Positions 38,761-50,622 of a stretch of DNA of 64,000 nucleotides are shown here, piece by piece. The stretch comes from Anopheles merus. Lineage: Eukaryota; Arthropoda; Insecta; Diptera; Culicidae. Positions within the stretch are counted from its first letter, which is position 1, and each line of letters opens with the position of its first letter. The translations under genes were made by a program, and so were the position numbers. Location: contig NC_054083.1 of NCBI RefSeq assembly GCF_017562075.2, positions 38,485,255-38,549,254 of the forward strand, given 5' to 3'. The notes under the pieces were generated by a model. The model had not been told where the DNA came from. It saw nothing but the letters and a program-made list of their open reading frames with translations, and did not search any database.

Positions 38761-41720
38761 CATCCGGCGCTAGGGGTGGGCAATGTGCTCTGTATCTTTG
38801 AACACATCAGCATCATTTTTACACCGTACCGTATAGCTACGGCTGAGCCTCTGATGGCAGGTGGCTATTTGGTGAGGATCGATCGCAACGTCAACCTGTG
38901 ACTGGTGGTGATGTTTGCTAGTGTTTAGAGGTAGATTTAATCAATATTTATTGGCCTACGGTGTTGGCGCTTGTTTTATTTCGTTGTGCACGGTTGTGAG
39001 CGCACAAGCATGCATTTTATAGCGGTGTGATGAAACGGTAGCTGTTTTGTAGCATGTTTTTGTTGCTGGCTAATTTTTAAAATATCTAGTCATGCAATTT
39101 ATTTTTGTACGTTGCTATGGTTTTGTTCAATTTGTGATTTTTTTTTGCGTTAAAAAGAAATGGGCAAAAATATAAAATAAGTTCTTTATTGATACACTTC
39201 CCAGCCGGATGCCGGTTTGATTGACGGGATGTATATTCAGTACCAGCGCATGGAGGAAATGTGACAGAATGGGCTTCGATAGGAAACAATATAAATAATG
39301 AAATTATTGTCTATTACTTAGAACGTGATAAGGCATTTGAACTGTTTCGGTTGAAAAATATTCTGCTATGAATATTTCAGCTTCAGCTTCAGCAGGCTGT
39401 GTTGTTATTTAATGAAAAAAAAACACGTTAGATTTAATCGGCCAGTCCTCATCATAGAGATGATACAGAGCGAAAGAAAGCAACAGTAAAATGAATTGCG
39501 AACCATTTTGTTTTGTTTTATTTTTTTCATTCAGAAAGAACGGTTTCGGCCGTATTGCTGACCATTTTATTTTAATTGTTTTGAATTGACAGTGCATCGT
39601 AGTGAAATATTTCATTTCATTTACCATGAGCGGGAATTGCGACCTTGGGTGACATGGCAACCATATGAATCAACTGTTTTAATTGAAGGCTTTTGCTAGT
39701 AATTGATGTGTTTTTTTTATTGTGCTTCAGATGAAAATATAATTGAGTAAGCGTTCAACTCAAACATCACTGTTATTGGTTATGCTTTGGATTGATGAAA
39801 TTTATGTGAAATGGCAATGCCATGGCTGGTGCAACATTAACTCAATTATTGTTAAAACGGAAATGAAAAATAAGTCATCGATCGAATTGTTGATTTGTTT
39901 TAATGTATATTTATGCAATAATAAGATAATTATGCACTATGAAAAGGATTTTGAGTTTTTTTCTATTGATGAAATTAAATCAATTTAGAATTAATGATAA
40001 ACCTTTTGTTTCACGTAATCTTTAAAGTTTATCTTAATTTGGCAATTTAATCTATCCAAATCCGTAATAAAAAGTGTTAACATAGCTTGTTCAATAAAGT
40101 AGCTGCATCTGCAAATCTTTACAAAGTTCACTAACAAGAATAATTGCATAATCGTGTTATGGAAATTTTCAACGTATGGAACAACTTCAACGAACCAACG
40201 AGTTCTGTTGATTTACCTAGATTTGCTCAATGATTTCTTCGCCGCAGCAGGACATGAAAGGAACAAAAACAGCAAAAAAGGAAACAATGTTAATAAGGTT
40301 CCTCCTCTGTACCCACTTTCCGGTCTTGCTGAAACTAGCCTACTACATGTTTTCCATGCTCTTCGTCAATCGTTGCTCAAAATCCCCAACGTAAGTTTGA
40401 TGAGCGAAGAACGGCGCAGAGCAGAGCAAGTATGAATGAAAGATAAAACAAAAGCAATCCTTTTGCGTTGACTGTGGCTCGAACGAAACATCCATCGAGC
40501 GCAAGATGGACGATTTGAGTTTGCACAAAAAAAAAGTGAAACAGACAGACATCAATGTGCTCCCTACTGCACCGTTCTGAATTCTGATAAGTGATTCCCA
40601 GAGTGACGACATGAGGCCTCGTAACACACTCTCAATTTCCCAAGTACGTCCTACGTACGTCAACCGGAAGGACTCGCAACTGTGCTCGCAAACCGAGGGC
40701 AATAATTGCAAGTGATGTCGTCGTTTCGTTCGAAGTGTCGGATACTTGCTGCCAAGTTGCTCCAGCTGAGTCGAGGCTGCGGACAAGGCAAGCAAGTGAA
40801 AAAGTGCGACTGGGAGCAATGCACTTTTAAGAATCTTTTTTTGCTCCCCCCCCCCCACACACACACACATCCTTACACAGACGCACAAAACTGTTGAAAT
40901 GGGATGGAGCAGAAAAAATGGGAAAAGACAGGAAATGCTGTCAGTGCTGCTCACACTTCCGCTGTGCGGGGTTTGATTGTCGGGGTAAACTTCAACGGCA
41001 CGTGCTACAGTGATGAACTCTTGGCTCTTGGGGGAGAACGGCTGAGCAGAAGCTGACGGTGTATGATGGTACACTGTGCCGCACCGTGCGGGGTTTTAGG
41101 CAAAGTGCAGGCCCTCCCCCGGGGGAACAGTTGTCAGAATGATTGGAAATAAATTTTCTTTTGCGACAAGTGCGCGCTGACGAGTGCCTGTCGTCAATGA
41201 GCGCGCGCGAAAGGGTTTTTCCTGTCGGCTGCCGCTCCAGTTAGGGCTTTTGTACGTGGCAGCGCTTTCGCCGGTACGCATCGCCGGAAAGGATGGGAAG
41301 GTTTGGAGCTCCGTTGTGAGCGGTCCCGTACGAATGCTTCAAGTGTAGCGCTTCTGTTTTCTTATTTCGCTTTGCTGCGACGGGAAGGCACGCAAAACAT
41401 GCAAAGCCAGCGACCCTGCCGTCCACCCGGTGGGGCCTGAAATAGGCAAACATGACGTCAATGAGATTCTGCCCACTTGTGCCTTTTGAGACACCATTTT
41501 CGAAGCGGTTTTATTGTGGCGGTGGCGATTTGGGGGGAAAGGAAACTTGAGAACTCAATACAATGTAATTTTCCTATTGAAATATCCGTTTTAATGAGTA
41601 CAGTATTCATGGCACGTACATGGCGTGTGTGATGTTTTTGGATGCTGGTTTGGTCGAACTTTACGCCAGCAGATTGCAAGTTTGCAAGACGTGTTGAATG
41701 TAAAGACACGAATCAAACAT
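38761..41720. other. AT-rich then GC-rich non-coding stretch
   Basis: Very AT-rich from about 39040 to 40150, then GC-richer. Three direct CTTCAG units lie near 39379-39396, and a C run joins a short AC run at about 40850-40870. The 243-codon minus-strand frame at 40343-41074 is discussed under rejected items. Confidence 0.5.
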
Positions 41721-43140
41721 GATGAGAATATTAAAAGGCAAGCTGCAGAAGAAAAATATGGTACAAACTAATTTAATTACACTGTTTGAAATTAGGTTAC
41801 CCAAGGTTTTGGTAGCAGACAGTTGACAGTCATCAAATCATACCTTTATCATACCTTTTTGTGAACCTTTAGCATTAAATGAGCTATTAGTAGACAACAC
41901 TTCCTGTTCTATGAACTTGGTCAAAAACTTTTTGTTTCGAAACAGTAACATTAAAATAAGTATGAGGGACTTCTTTTGATAATAAGCATATGCAACATAA
42001 TAAAACTGCAAGAAATTAAATATAACTAAACTATGTGTTAATTACAGGGTTTCTCACGATTTATTGGGCAGTTCCCATGTTTTTTTGGTGCGTTCCCACG
42101 ATTTTTAAATCGTATCCCATAGATTTTTAGTTCGTTCCCATAATTAATTGGTATTTTCCGATTGAATATCAATACAATTGGACCAAAAAATTCTGGAAAA
42201 TGGTCAAAAATTCGTGGGAACGCACCAAAAAAAATATAGGAACACATCAAAAATTGATGGGAACCAAACAATAAATCCTGGGAAACCCTGTAAGGACCAG
42301 GTGGTGAGACTTTTTACATTTTGATTAGGATCTAATATTAAGTACGTTAATTTAGAATTTTTAATCAGATGTACAAGGGAAAGAGGCTGGCTGAAATGGC
42401 TGAGAAATTGAAGATATGACCAAGCCATCAACAAATCATTGGCCTGGGATGTTGAGCTAAGCAGGAAAAGATCGTAATGAACATCTAACAGGTCTGGGAA
42501 ACAAACTTTGTCAACCAATTGTTCCTGGAGGGTTGTGTCGTAAGGAACTAATGTGGAGATGATGATTCTATTTTACTTTTCTTCAAAATTAAAGCATATC
42601 TGAAAAAACTTTTGAATCATTAACCTTGCTTCTATACGGGTCTACCACCCTACTGCAGGACTCATTTGCTTTCGTGGTGGATGCGGCTACTTAATTTTTC
42701 CCCCATTACACAAAGAACCTGTCGCTTGAAATAAGACGTAGTAAATAAATTATTTTTTTTCTTCCTTTTTTGTTTCTAAATCGACGAAACAAGCGCATAA
42801 GTACATACCCCAGCTTCGGACCTGGTTACTAATTAAGCAAATAAGCTACCCGGTAATTCAAGCGACTAATTACTGTTGCACTTAAACCAGCACCCATGCT
42901 GGTAGGTAATCCATGTGAAAATCATTGTTTGCAACACAAGCTGTGTAAATAGGAGGTTTTGTTTTGATGTTTTGTCTGCCGTTTCCCGAGCGAAGGGATG
43001 GTTTTTCTCGCAAACGGTTGCTTCGTTGCAAATCATGTCACTTTCATCTTCAGTTCTGGCAGGATAGCATCTTTTCAAACAACATGTTCAGTGTGGTAAC
43101 TGTTGCTGGTTGGAAATTAATTAAACTCCAATACTGTTCT
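41721..43140. other. AT-rich stretch holding a MITE
   Basis: Apart from the MITE at 42045-42290, nothing in this stretch is recognised. The DNA right of the MITE (42293-42545) is open on the minus strand for about 100 codons but matches no known family. Confidence 0.6.
42045..42290. mobile_element. MITE, 246 bp, TA target-site duplication
   Basis: Begins CAGGGTTTCTCACGATTTAT and ends with ATAAATCCTGGGAAACCCTG, which form imperfect terminal inverted repeats of about 22 bp. It is flanked by TA on both sides (42043-42044 and 42291-42292). Inside, a GTTCCCA...ATTTTT motif recurs roughly every 20 bp on the left and in inverted orientation on the right, extending the palindrome. It has no coding capacity. 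It is clearly the same family as 48585-48765, sharing internal as well as terminal sequence, and shares its terminal 12 bases with 18185-18520. TA duplication points to Tc1/mariner-type transposition. Confidence 0.94.
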
Positions 43141-44780
43141 TTGCAAGTGTATTGAGTTGTGGGTGAATGAACAACCAGTGGGAAAAGTTTCGGGTCGTTG
43201 TGCTCGTACACCTACATGTGGCACAAACCATTAAAACATCAATCAAACAGTGTAGGTGAAATAAAACATGGTATAAACAGTGAATGAAAACACGTACAGC
43301 TCAATATGTCAGTGTGTGTGTTTTTTTTAAGTGTGTGGTTTTTTAAACGTTCCACCCGTCTTTGCTCGTTGGTCGGTAATCGATGCATCAGGCATCGGGA
43401 CTTCATTACTTGTGCATCGGTTCGAATGATGCGTGTGCAAATTGAACGATAATTTGATCGGTAAAATTAACCCGATCTCTGTGTCTGTCGCAGCGGAAAC
43501 TCATTAGTGCATGCAGCGAGCGAATGCTGCGTTGTGCTGAGTTTTGCGAGACGGATATTTTTGTGCATTTGTGGGAATTAAGCAATTTTATGGTTGTTAT
43601 AAAAACCTTTTTTTAATTATTGGAAGCATAAAACCACATCTGGATGAGTTAAATTGTTTAATTTTGAATTGTACAACCATGTCCTATAAGTTTATTTGTA
43701 ATTGAATATCAATGATCAAAAGCCTACGACTAACCTATATGTTTTTTATTTAATAAATTTTTCTAATTAAAAATTCATATTGTATCTTAATATGTGTATG
43801 TTCAACTTAATATTTTTATTATAAAATATGATAAGATGTCCTTCCTTTTGAATAAAAAAAATCTTATTCGATGCATTCGTTAGAGCATCAGAGCATGAAT
43901 CTCTTGAACAAGAATGATCAGACTAAGCAAACACTGTTCATCCGTGCATTGTAGTAAGCATATTCGCCGAATAAACAGGCATTTGATAACGGTACGAGGC
44001 CTGAAACATTACCAATAATTTCCCTGAACAAGAGCAAGCTCATCATAGATTTCTAACTATTGACCAGAACTTAGAGAAACATTGGACGCAAATTAGTATT
44101 TCATGGAAGGAATATCTTGACCCAATAGAGCGCTTGTTGGATTGAATTCTAAATACTAAGGCAGCTCTAAATACTAGCAAATGCTTTGTAAGCGTCCGTG
44201 TGTCTTTACCAGCCAAGGACAGACACTACATGATTCACAAGCCTGTGTGCTTTTGACTGGAAAGGGGCAACCAAGGTGTCGGTGCTGTTGCAAGAAAGCA
44301 TCTGAAGCTTACTTTCTTGTGAATTCTCAATCCATGAAAACTACTTCGAACAGATGCGTGATGGATGCGTATGTGTTTGAAGTAATTTCGTAGAAACAAA
44401 TGCAAAAGAAAACGTAAGCGTGAAACAATCGATCATTCAAAGAAAATAAAAAATCATTTATTTTTAAAATATACTTTCTACCTAACCAGCACCTAAAACC
44501 AACAGTTGTACTTTATATTATTGGAATTCGTTTGCTATCCGTTCGTATGTGTACCGTTTTGATGTGTTAGATCGAGAATTTCCATTAACTGTACCTTCAC
44601 TTCAAAAAGAGCATAAAATGCCTTTTAAATCCGATAAAGCCACATTTGCTTGCGGTAAATTTGTCCGTAAAGCTCAACCCACTCAAGTTCTAACCCTTCC
44701 AAAAATGACCACACATTTGCCAGGTCTGAAAAGCTTGACCTAAAGATAATATAAAAAAGAGAATCCAAACGAAGCAAGAA
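43141..44780. other. AT-rich non-coding stretch
   Basis: AT-rich with a short direct repeat TCTAAATACTA at about 44147 and 44165. A separated 8-bp inverted repeat CACCTACA / TGTAGGTG occurs at about 43209-43258. The frames at 44181-44393 and 44549-44743 are short and unrecognised. Confidence 0.55.
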
Positions 44781-46190
44781 AAAACAACAGCACATGCTCC
44801 ACTACCTACCGCCATCGGTATCATCAGCATCAGTAAAAGTTCATCCTTGAACGCCTCCACCATCGTTTACACGGGTTGTGTTGTCTTTTGTAACTGGAAG
44901 AGTTTTTCTTCTTTCCCTTACCACCAGCGACCGAACGGTAGTGGCCTGAAGAAGACGCCCGTTATGCGAAGGCACAAACGTAAGATTACAATCTTATGCT
45001 GATGGGAGAAGATTTAACGCATCCCTCCGGGGACGAATCTTAGTCGTTGGGTTTGTGTCTACGATATTCCATCCACCGTTCCGAAAGCCCGTTTCTCGCT
45101 TTGCTGCGCATATTTTTTGTAGCTACTGTGCGCCCGTCGTTTCAGTTTGGCCACCTGCCTGCGCTTGCCTGCGGCTACCATGGCTCGAAGCAGGAGCTTT
45201 GCTCATCATCTTTGTCTTCGGGCCGCTACGATTCCATACTGCTGCTGCTGATGCTACTATTGCAGCAACGAAATGCCAAAACAAGGAACAGATCTTCTAA
45301 GCCCTCAGAAGACAAGCCGGCAGTAGCAGCAGCAGCAGCAGTAACATCAGCAGCAGCAGCAGCAGTAGTAGTGCCAGTTGCCTGCGTCAGCCCTGCCAAG
45401 GGAATCCTTTTCATATTTTATGATGTTCGTAACATGTACGTATTATACATACACGTACGTACATATTTCGCCGTTTGGCCGTGGCAGACCGAAGCCCAGG
45501 AAGCACACACCGTGCCCAGTACCGTTTGCCAGCGCTTCCGACTCGCTTCAATAGTCCTGCTGACTGCCGTTGGAGTTCTTGCTATGCGAGCTAAAACTGT
45601 ACCCGGCAGGAACGCACTTTCGGAGCGATTTGGTGAACTTGGTTTTGTGGAATTCTCTTTTGTTTTTTTTCTTCATGTGTGTTATTTGTTTGTGTGGGTA
45701 TGAATGCTTGTTTTATTTTGCTCCTGGTTTGCCCATGGCCCTAACCAAAACCGTTCGTTGTCATGCCCAACCGCCCAGTTAAGCTTTGTCGGTATTTGTG
45801 GCACTGTATGGCGTTGGTTGGTATGTTTCTCTACACACGCTCTGTCGCTCACTTCTGCTACGCTTAAACACTGCCCAGGCTAAGCGAGCCAGGTTTTTGG
45901 GTACAAAAGACTACGACACTAGCGCTCTTCTGGGCGCGGATTCAGGAACGCCGTACGTGTCGCGAACGTGTTGGCCGATAAGGACTGCAGGACCGTAACC
46001 TTTAACATAAAGCTAGCCCCATCTAATGGCGTACTGGCTGAGGACTGGTAAGGTTTCGCCCAAAGGCTTTAAGTTTTGCCAACAATTAGCTTCGCTGGTG
46101 CTTGTTTGGAAGGAAGGTGTTATAAAGCAGTTTAGGTGAAGACGAATGGGATGCTTTGAGCGCGACGTGTGCGAGCTTAAGGGTGTTACT
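44781..46190. other. GC-richer stretch with CAG repeats
   Basis: Contains CTG/CAG triplets at about 45238-45252 and 45321-45373. The 218-codon frame at 45047-45703 lacks an ATG start and gains length from polyalanine and polyleucine encoded by those triplets. No domain was recognised. Confidence 0.5.
45321..45373. repeat. Imperfect (CAG)n / (AGT)n triplet repeat
   Basis: CAG units interrupted by TAG, TAACAT and a closing TAGTAG. Interruptions suggest an older, stabilised triplet run. Confidence 0.9.
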
Positions 46191-48584
46191 TCGCTCTAAA
46201 TATAATAAAATTCAGTGGAATTTTCTTTTACTTTCATTACACATTTGAAAGGATCAGAATAATTTATATTCAGAACAAAATGCACTAAATCACTATTGTG
46301 AACGCATTTGTGAATAATTAATAATAAGTAAACGCTGCTCCATGTGGCTTAAGCAATGTAAAAATAATTCAACTACTTATTTTAACATAATATTGTCATC
46401 GGAAGGATTATGTTTTAGAATAAAGATTTTGAGCCGGTTTAATTGATTTATTGAAGTAAATAAAAGCCAGACAGAAATCTAAACAGAGCAGTAGAGCAGA
46501 GAATATGCCTCTATGAAACATTCGTCTCTAGAGCAAAGTAGATTACACCCTGCTTCACAAATATAAAGAAGAAGAAGAAGAAGAAGAAAAAGAAGGAGAA
46601 GAAGAAGAAGTAAATAAAAGTACTTTGCCGTACAATGCAGCTCAAACATTCCAAGATTAAATCGAATGGATCGATAGGAATGTTTTATAACCGACAAAAT
46701 CCTTGTTACTTTGGAACTATTACACCGAAACGTTTCTTTTAACAGTAATGGTAACTCATTCGATCACATGGAGGCTTTGCCTGTAAACATCGAATCGATG
46801 TTTTGCTCCACGCAACCTCCCAGGCGAACTCACGAAAAGGAAAACATCTGTTTTCTCGAACCCATTGACCGAGCAACGATGACGTCATACAATAGCTCAC
46901 TGACCGAAATTTGGCTTCGTTTGGCAACACTCTCCCAGCACCTATAAGTGTGCCAAAATGAGTGCCAGTAAGCCTAGGCACCGGTTTTACCGGTTACTCT
47001 TAGTGTCTTTTCTGTTTTCATATCCCTATTTAAAGAAAGTTCAGTGTCCAATTTGTGTTCATTTTCTGTCTTTACGAAAAGCAAATGCTCAGAATAAATC
47101 TATTCGTGTTGTGTGTGATATCAGGCGGAAAATAACAACAACAAAAACCCAACAACCAGTCAGTAGGTCAATCTTCAAACATCGCCAGAACTTAGGGAGT
47201 ATCCTGGACTTTATCGTTCTAACCATTAGCATTTCCTCCTCTATCAAGCGTGTGTGTCAGTCCATTTGTACTGTGGACGCTTTTATTTTCTTTTTATGAG
47301 CGTACACAGCGCGCCTGGTGCCATGATGCACTGTCGTGCCGGGCTGAATTGGCACAGGACGCGCCCGAAGGATAGCAGCCCATGGGGTAGTGACAGCCCC
47401 TGCCGGATGTCAACCGGCGGACAAGTGGACATCCGGTGTTCGATCGGTTTATGCAGATAGTCGTCATGAATATTTAATCGCCGACTGTGTGACAGTGAAT
47501 TGATTGTTGACTTTATGCGTTTTTTATCGCCTCCGCTTTCTCCACCGTGCGTTCACTCGCGTGCACGCATAGATCGGTCCGGTGGTAGTCCTTATTACAG
47601 GCAGCTCCGTTTCCCGGCCAACGTAGGAAATGGAGCGCAATGGTGCTCCATTATTTTGCCCGGAGGGTGTTGGATTTGTCCATTCAACACAGACGCCGCC
47701 CCGTACGCTTCTTCCTTGCGGCCGCTTCCCGGCTCACAGTTTTGACGAAACGTGTCTGAATGCTCTTTGCCTGGGCCGAGATCGTTGGATGATTTATTAT
47801 TAAATTGATTATATAAATGGATGAGCGTCGTTAGGAACGTCCTTCCTGGTGGCGGGAAAACGGTCCCGCTGAACACGACTGTACGGCTCGAATAATGATG
47901 TGCGCTGTGATGGGTGTGGCGTGAGGAACTTGGTACTTTGCATGGAAACGAAACGAAGGCTCCCGAGGCACGAGGTGTCCCGATCAATGGGTCAGTGTGT
48001 AATAAAGGTGGGAATCGATTTGCGCCGCTCACCGTTTTGCATGTGAGATTACTTTCATTTAAAGATGTGGCTAGCGATAAGCGCTGAAGGTGTCGTAACG
48101 TGTGTGTACACTTTCGGGGTGACCTTTAAAGAGCAAAGTAACATTGTTTATGCGGCGAGGCTAATTGTGTTCCATGGCAGTAGTTAGATCAAAATCGTTG
48201 ATCATTATGAGTAAATTTTTTAACAATTTGAACTGTTTTTATCGATGATGACATAATTTAATGAAGTATCAACATTGATGTATGCTCTTTTTTGTACTTA
48301 TTTTTCTGTATTAATTTTAGCACATTTTACTAAAGTGTCTAGAGTTCTATGCAAATTTATGTTGATTCAATGATTCATTTTGGTTACAATTGATCTATTA
48401 CAAATCTTCTGAAAATCGCCTCAAACAAACCCAAAAAAGGTAATTTAAAAGAAGAAATATAGTTGGCATGCTGAAGTATCGTTACTCGTTGTAGCTTAAG
48501 TACGTAGTACTTTAAATCGATGTTACTTTATAAACTTAAACTATCATAATTAATAACGTTTATTTCTCGTGTTGTATCATGTTA
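46191..48584. other. Mixed non-coding stretch with a GAA repeat
   Basis: AT-rich to about 46470, then a GAA repeat at 46565-46610, then GC-richer DNA to about 48200 and AT-rich DNA up to the MITE at 48585. No exon was recognised. Confidence 0.5.
46565..46610. repeat. (GAA)n triplet repeat
   Basis: GAA/AAG triplets with one AAAA and one GGA interruption. SINE copies in this window end in GAA units, but I see no SINE body upstream of this run, so it is called a plain microsatellite. Confidence 0.92.
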
Positions 48585-48765
48585 CAGGATTTCCCATGAT
48601 TTTTTGGTGCGTTTCCACGATTTTTTTTTAATCGTATTCCATAGATTTTTCATAATTCATTTCCATAATTTATTTGTATTTTCCGATTGGATATCAATAC
48701 AATCGTGGAAAAAAAAATAAAACAAAAATTGATGGGAACCAACCAATAAATCGTGGGAAACCCTG
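48585..48765. mobile_element. MITE, 181 bp, TA target-site duplication
   Basis: Begins CAGGATTTCCCATGATTTTT and ends AATAAATCGTGGGAAACCCTG, with TA on both sides (48583-48584 and 48766-48767). The left part matches the MITE at 42045-42290 closely, including the TTTTCCGATTG and ATATCAATACAAT blocks. The right arm lacks about 60 bp present there, so this copy is an internal-deletion form. No coding capacity. A 25-bp-period direct repeat starting TAGGACT follows at 48771 and 48796. Confidence 0.93.
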
Positions 48766-48767
48766 TA

Positions 48768-49130
48768 TGTTAGGACTTTATTATAAACTATATATTAGGA
48801 CTATATTATAAATTTTATGTTATGATAATCTCCTCTCATTAGTATTTTTTTAAATATATTTTCATCTTGCTTAGTTTTACTTCGAATTGATTATTTTTTG
48901 TGAGAAAAAAAGGACAACGTAGATGATGGATTCGTATCATATTTTAACATATGTGGAAAACATTATGATTACTAAACTTTATTGATACAACGAGAAATGT
49001 TGCATAACTTTGCGAAAGTAATTGTGTATATGAATCACATAATGCACAATCCATGATACCAAAGCCAACATTCGAGAAATGAAGAAGCAATAACAAAAAT
49101 ACACTGAATCATGTTGCCCCAGTACTCACG
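48768..49130. other. AT-rich non-coding stretch
   Basis: AT-rich DNA between the MITE and a GC-richer block. Apart from the two TAGGACT units next to the MITE, nothing is recognised. Confidence 0.6.
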
Positions 49131-49747
49131 GCGACCCCATTACTCGCAAGAGTTACCAAGGTCATCAAATATCCACCTACTCCCACACGCACCCAATGCA
49201 ACTAAGCCAACTACTGTTCGTGGAAACTGTCCTCACCGCCGTTGGCCACAATCGAACACGTGTTGAGGAAGTGGTGCTCACTGCCGCCGAAGTTTCGTCA
49301 CAATTTCTCTGCGAGTGACCGATGTGAGTGACCCCATCTTCATCGACAGCGCGGTCCTTGGTCCGAGGATGCCGAAACTGTGCTGCCAAACTTTCGTCGA
49401 TTCTCTCGACAATCGATGAAACCCGAAGGAGCAATTTTCAACAACCTCCCTGTCATGAACATGCGGGAGAGAAAGCGCGCTCGAACCGCATGTAAACACC
49501 GGAGAGGACAGGATGGGTGTGATGAAAAGCTTTGGCTCTCGCTGGAATCCTGCACACCAAAAAGCACACTGCCGCGCGCATGTCCATCTGCTGCTCTTTC
49601 GCTCTGTCCCTCTCAATGCTAATCGCGTTGAGTTTTCCGTCGGTTCGGGCGTTTTCCGTGCTCAACCTAGGGACTAGGCCACCGGGTCCACTCTCTCACA
49701 GCTGGTTTTCCAGCAATTTTTGTGTTTTGTTTGTGGCAGAAAAACAC

Positions 49748-49776
49748 TGAGAGAGAGAGCGAGTGAGCGAGAGAGC
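49748..49776. promoter_or_regulatory. GA-rich tract upstream of an initiator-like site
   Basis: Imperfect GAGAGAGAGCGAGTGAGCGA, about 175 bp before a TCAGTT. GAGA-factor sites of this type are common near fly core promoters. A role here is inferred from position only. Confidence 0.3.
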
Positions 49777-49950
49777 ATTGACGCGAAATGACGTCCTCTG
49801 GAGCATGGAGTTTGTCAGGAGGCACCTGTCAGATATCGGATTTGAGTGTGCGAGATGTGAGCGAGCGAAACGGACCCAATCTCTCACACAGGATCTCTCG
49901 CGCAACACCATCGTCACACGTACGGTACGGGTTCGTCCAAGGGCCGGGAG

Positions 49951-49956
49951 TCAGTT
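49951..49956 (+). promoter_or_regulatory. Candidate initiator TCAGTT
   Basis: Matches the dipteran initiator consensus, with the presumed first transcribed base A at 49953. No TATA box lies about 30 bp upstream, and the bases at +28 to +33 do not match the downstream promoter element, so support is weak. The next 200 bp on the + strand contain no ATG. Confidence 0.2.
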
Positions 49957-50600
49957 TCAATTCTCGTCCGTACGGAAATTCATCCAGTGCACACAGCACA
50001 CGAGCACCCCGTCATCATCGTGGTCGTCGCGGTCGTGGTTCGCCTGTCGGCGGCATCTTCGTTGTCGTGGTCGTCTGTTCTCCGTATCGGTCGCTGCAGC
50101 GGTGGAACGGTTTGACAAGTTTTCCCGAACCTTCCGTACGCGCGGCTTGGCACTTCCAGTATGTAGATGGATTTGTGTGAAGAAATTCAACATGAAAAAC
50201 AACCATCACGGTACGGAGTTTAGTCAAAGGAACGTGTTTGGAAAGTCTGAGGACACACAGGACACCCGATAGGGCGTGTGAAAACAGTACCAGCAAGAAG
50301 CGACCGTGTGGGCTTTCCTTGTCCCCCTTCAACTGCAGCACATAAATAACACAACACTTCCATATTTCGACCGACTGCACCAAATCCGTGCGAGTGAGTG
50401 CGTGTTTACGTGATGTTAAAATGCCCCTTTTCTCCACGGCTGTGAAATGTCAAAAAATCGACCTCCGCAAAAATAGGATACTCGTCTGAATGGTGTTCGG
50501 GAGTGAAAGTTCGCGACCCTAGATGGGAAGCAAAAGCCAACAGCCGCAAAACGTAAAAGAGAAATCCATAAAATCAACAGAAACTGAAAGTAAAAATAAG

Positions 50601-50622
50601 CGTGCGTGTGTGTGTGTGTGTC
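50601..50622. repeat. (GT)n microsatellite
   Basis: CGTGC followed by eight GT units, then a pyrimidine-rich TCTCCCGG. A shorter GT run follows at about 50637-50652. Confidence 0.9.

Noticed and set aside
40343..41074. Minus-strand open frame, 243 codons
   Set aside because: It begins with GTG. The first ATG is 68 codons in, inside a translated GT/C-rich microsatellite (Cys-Val repeats). No domain recognised.
45047..45703. Open frame of 218 codons on the + strand
   Set aside because: It starts with TTG, and polyalanine and polyleucine from CAG/CTG triplets help hold it open. No recognisable domain.
46565..46610. GAA repeat considered as a SINE tail
   Set aside because: No SINE body or B-box is found on either side.
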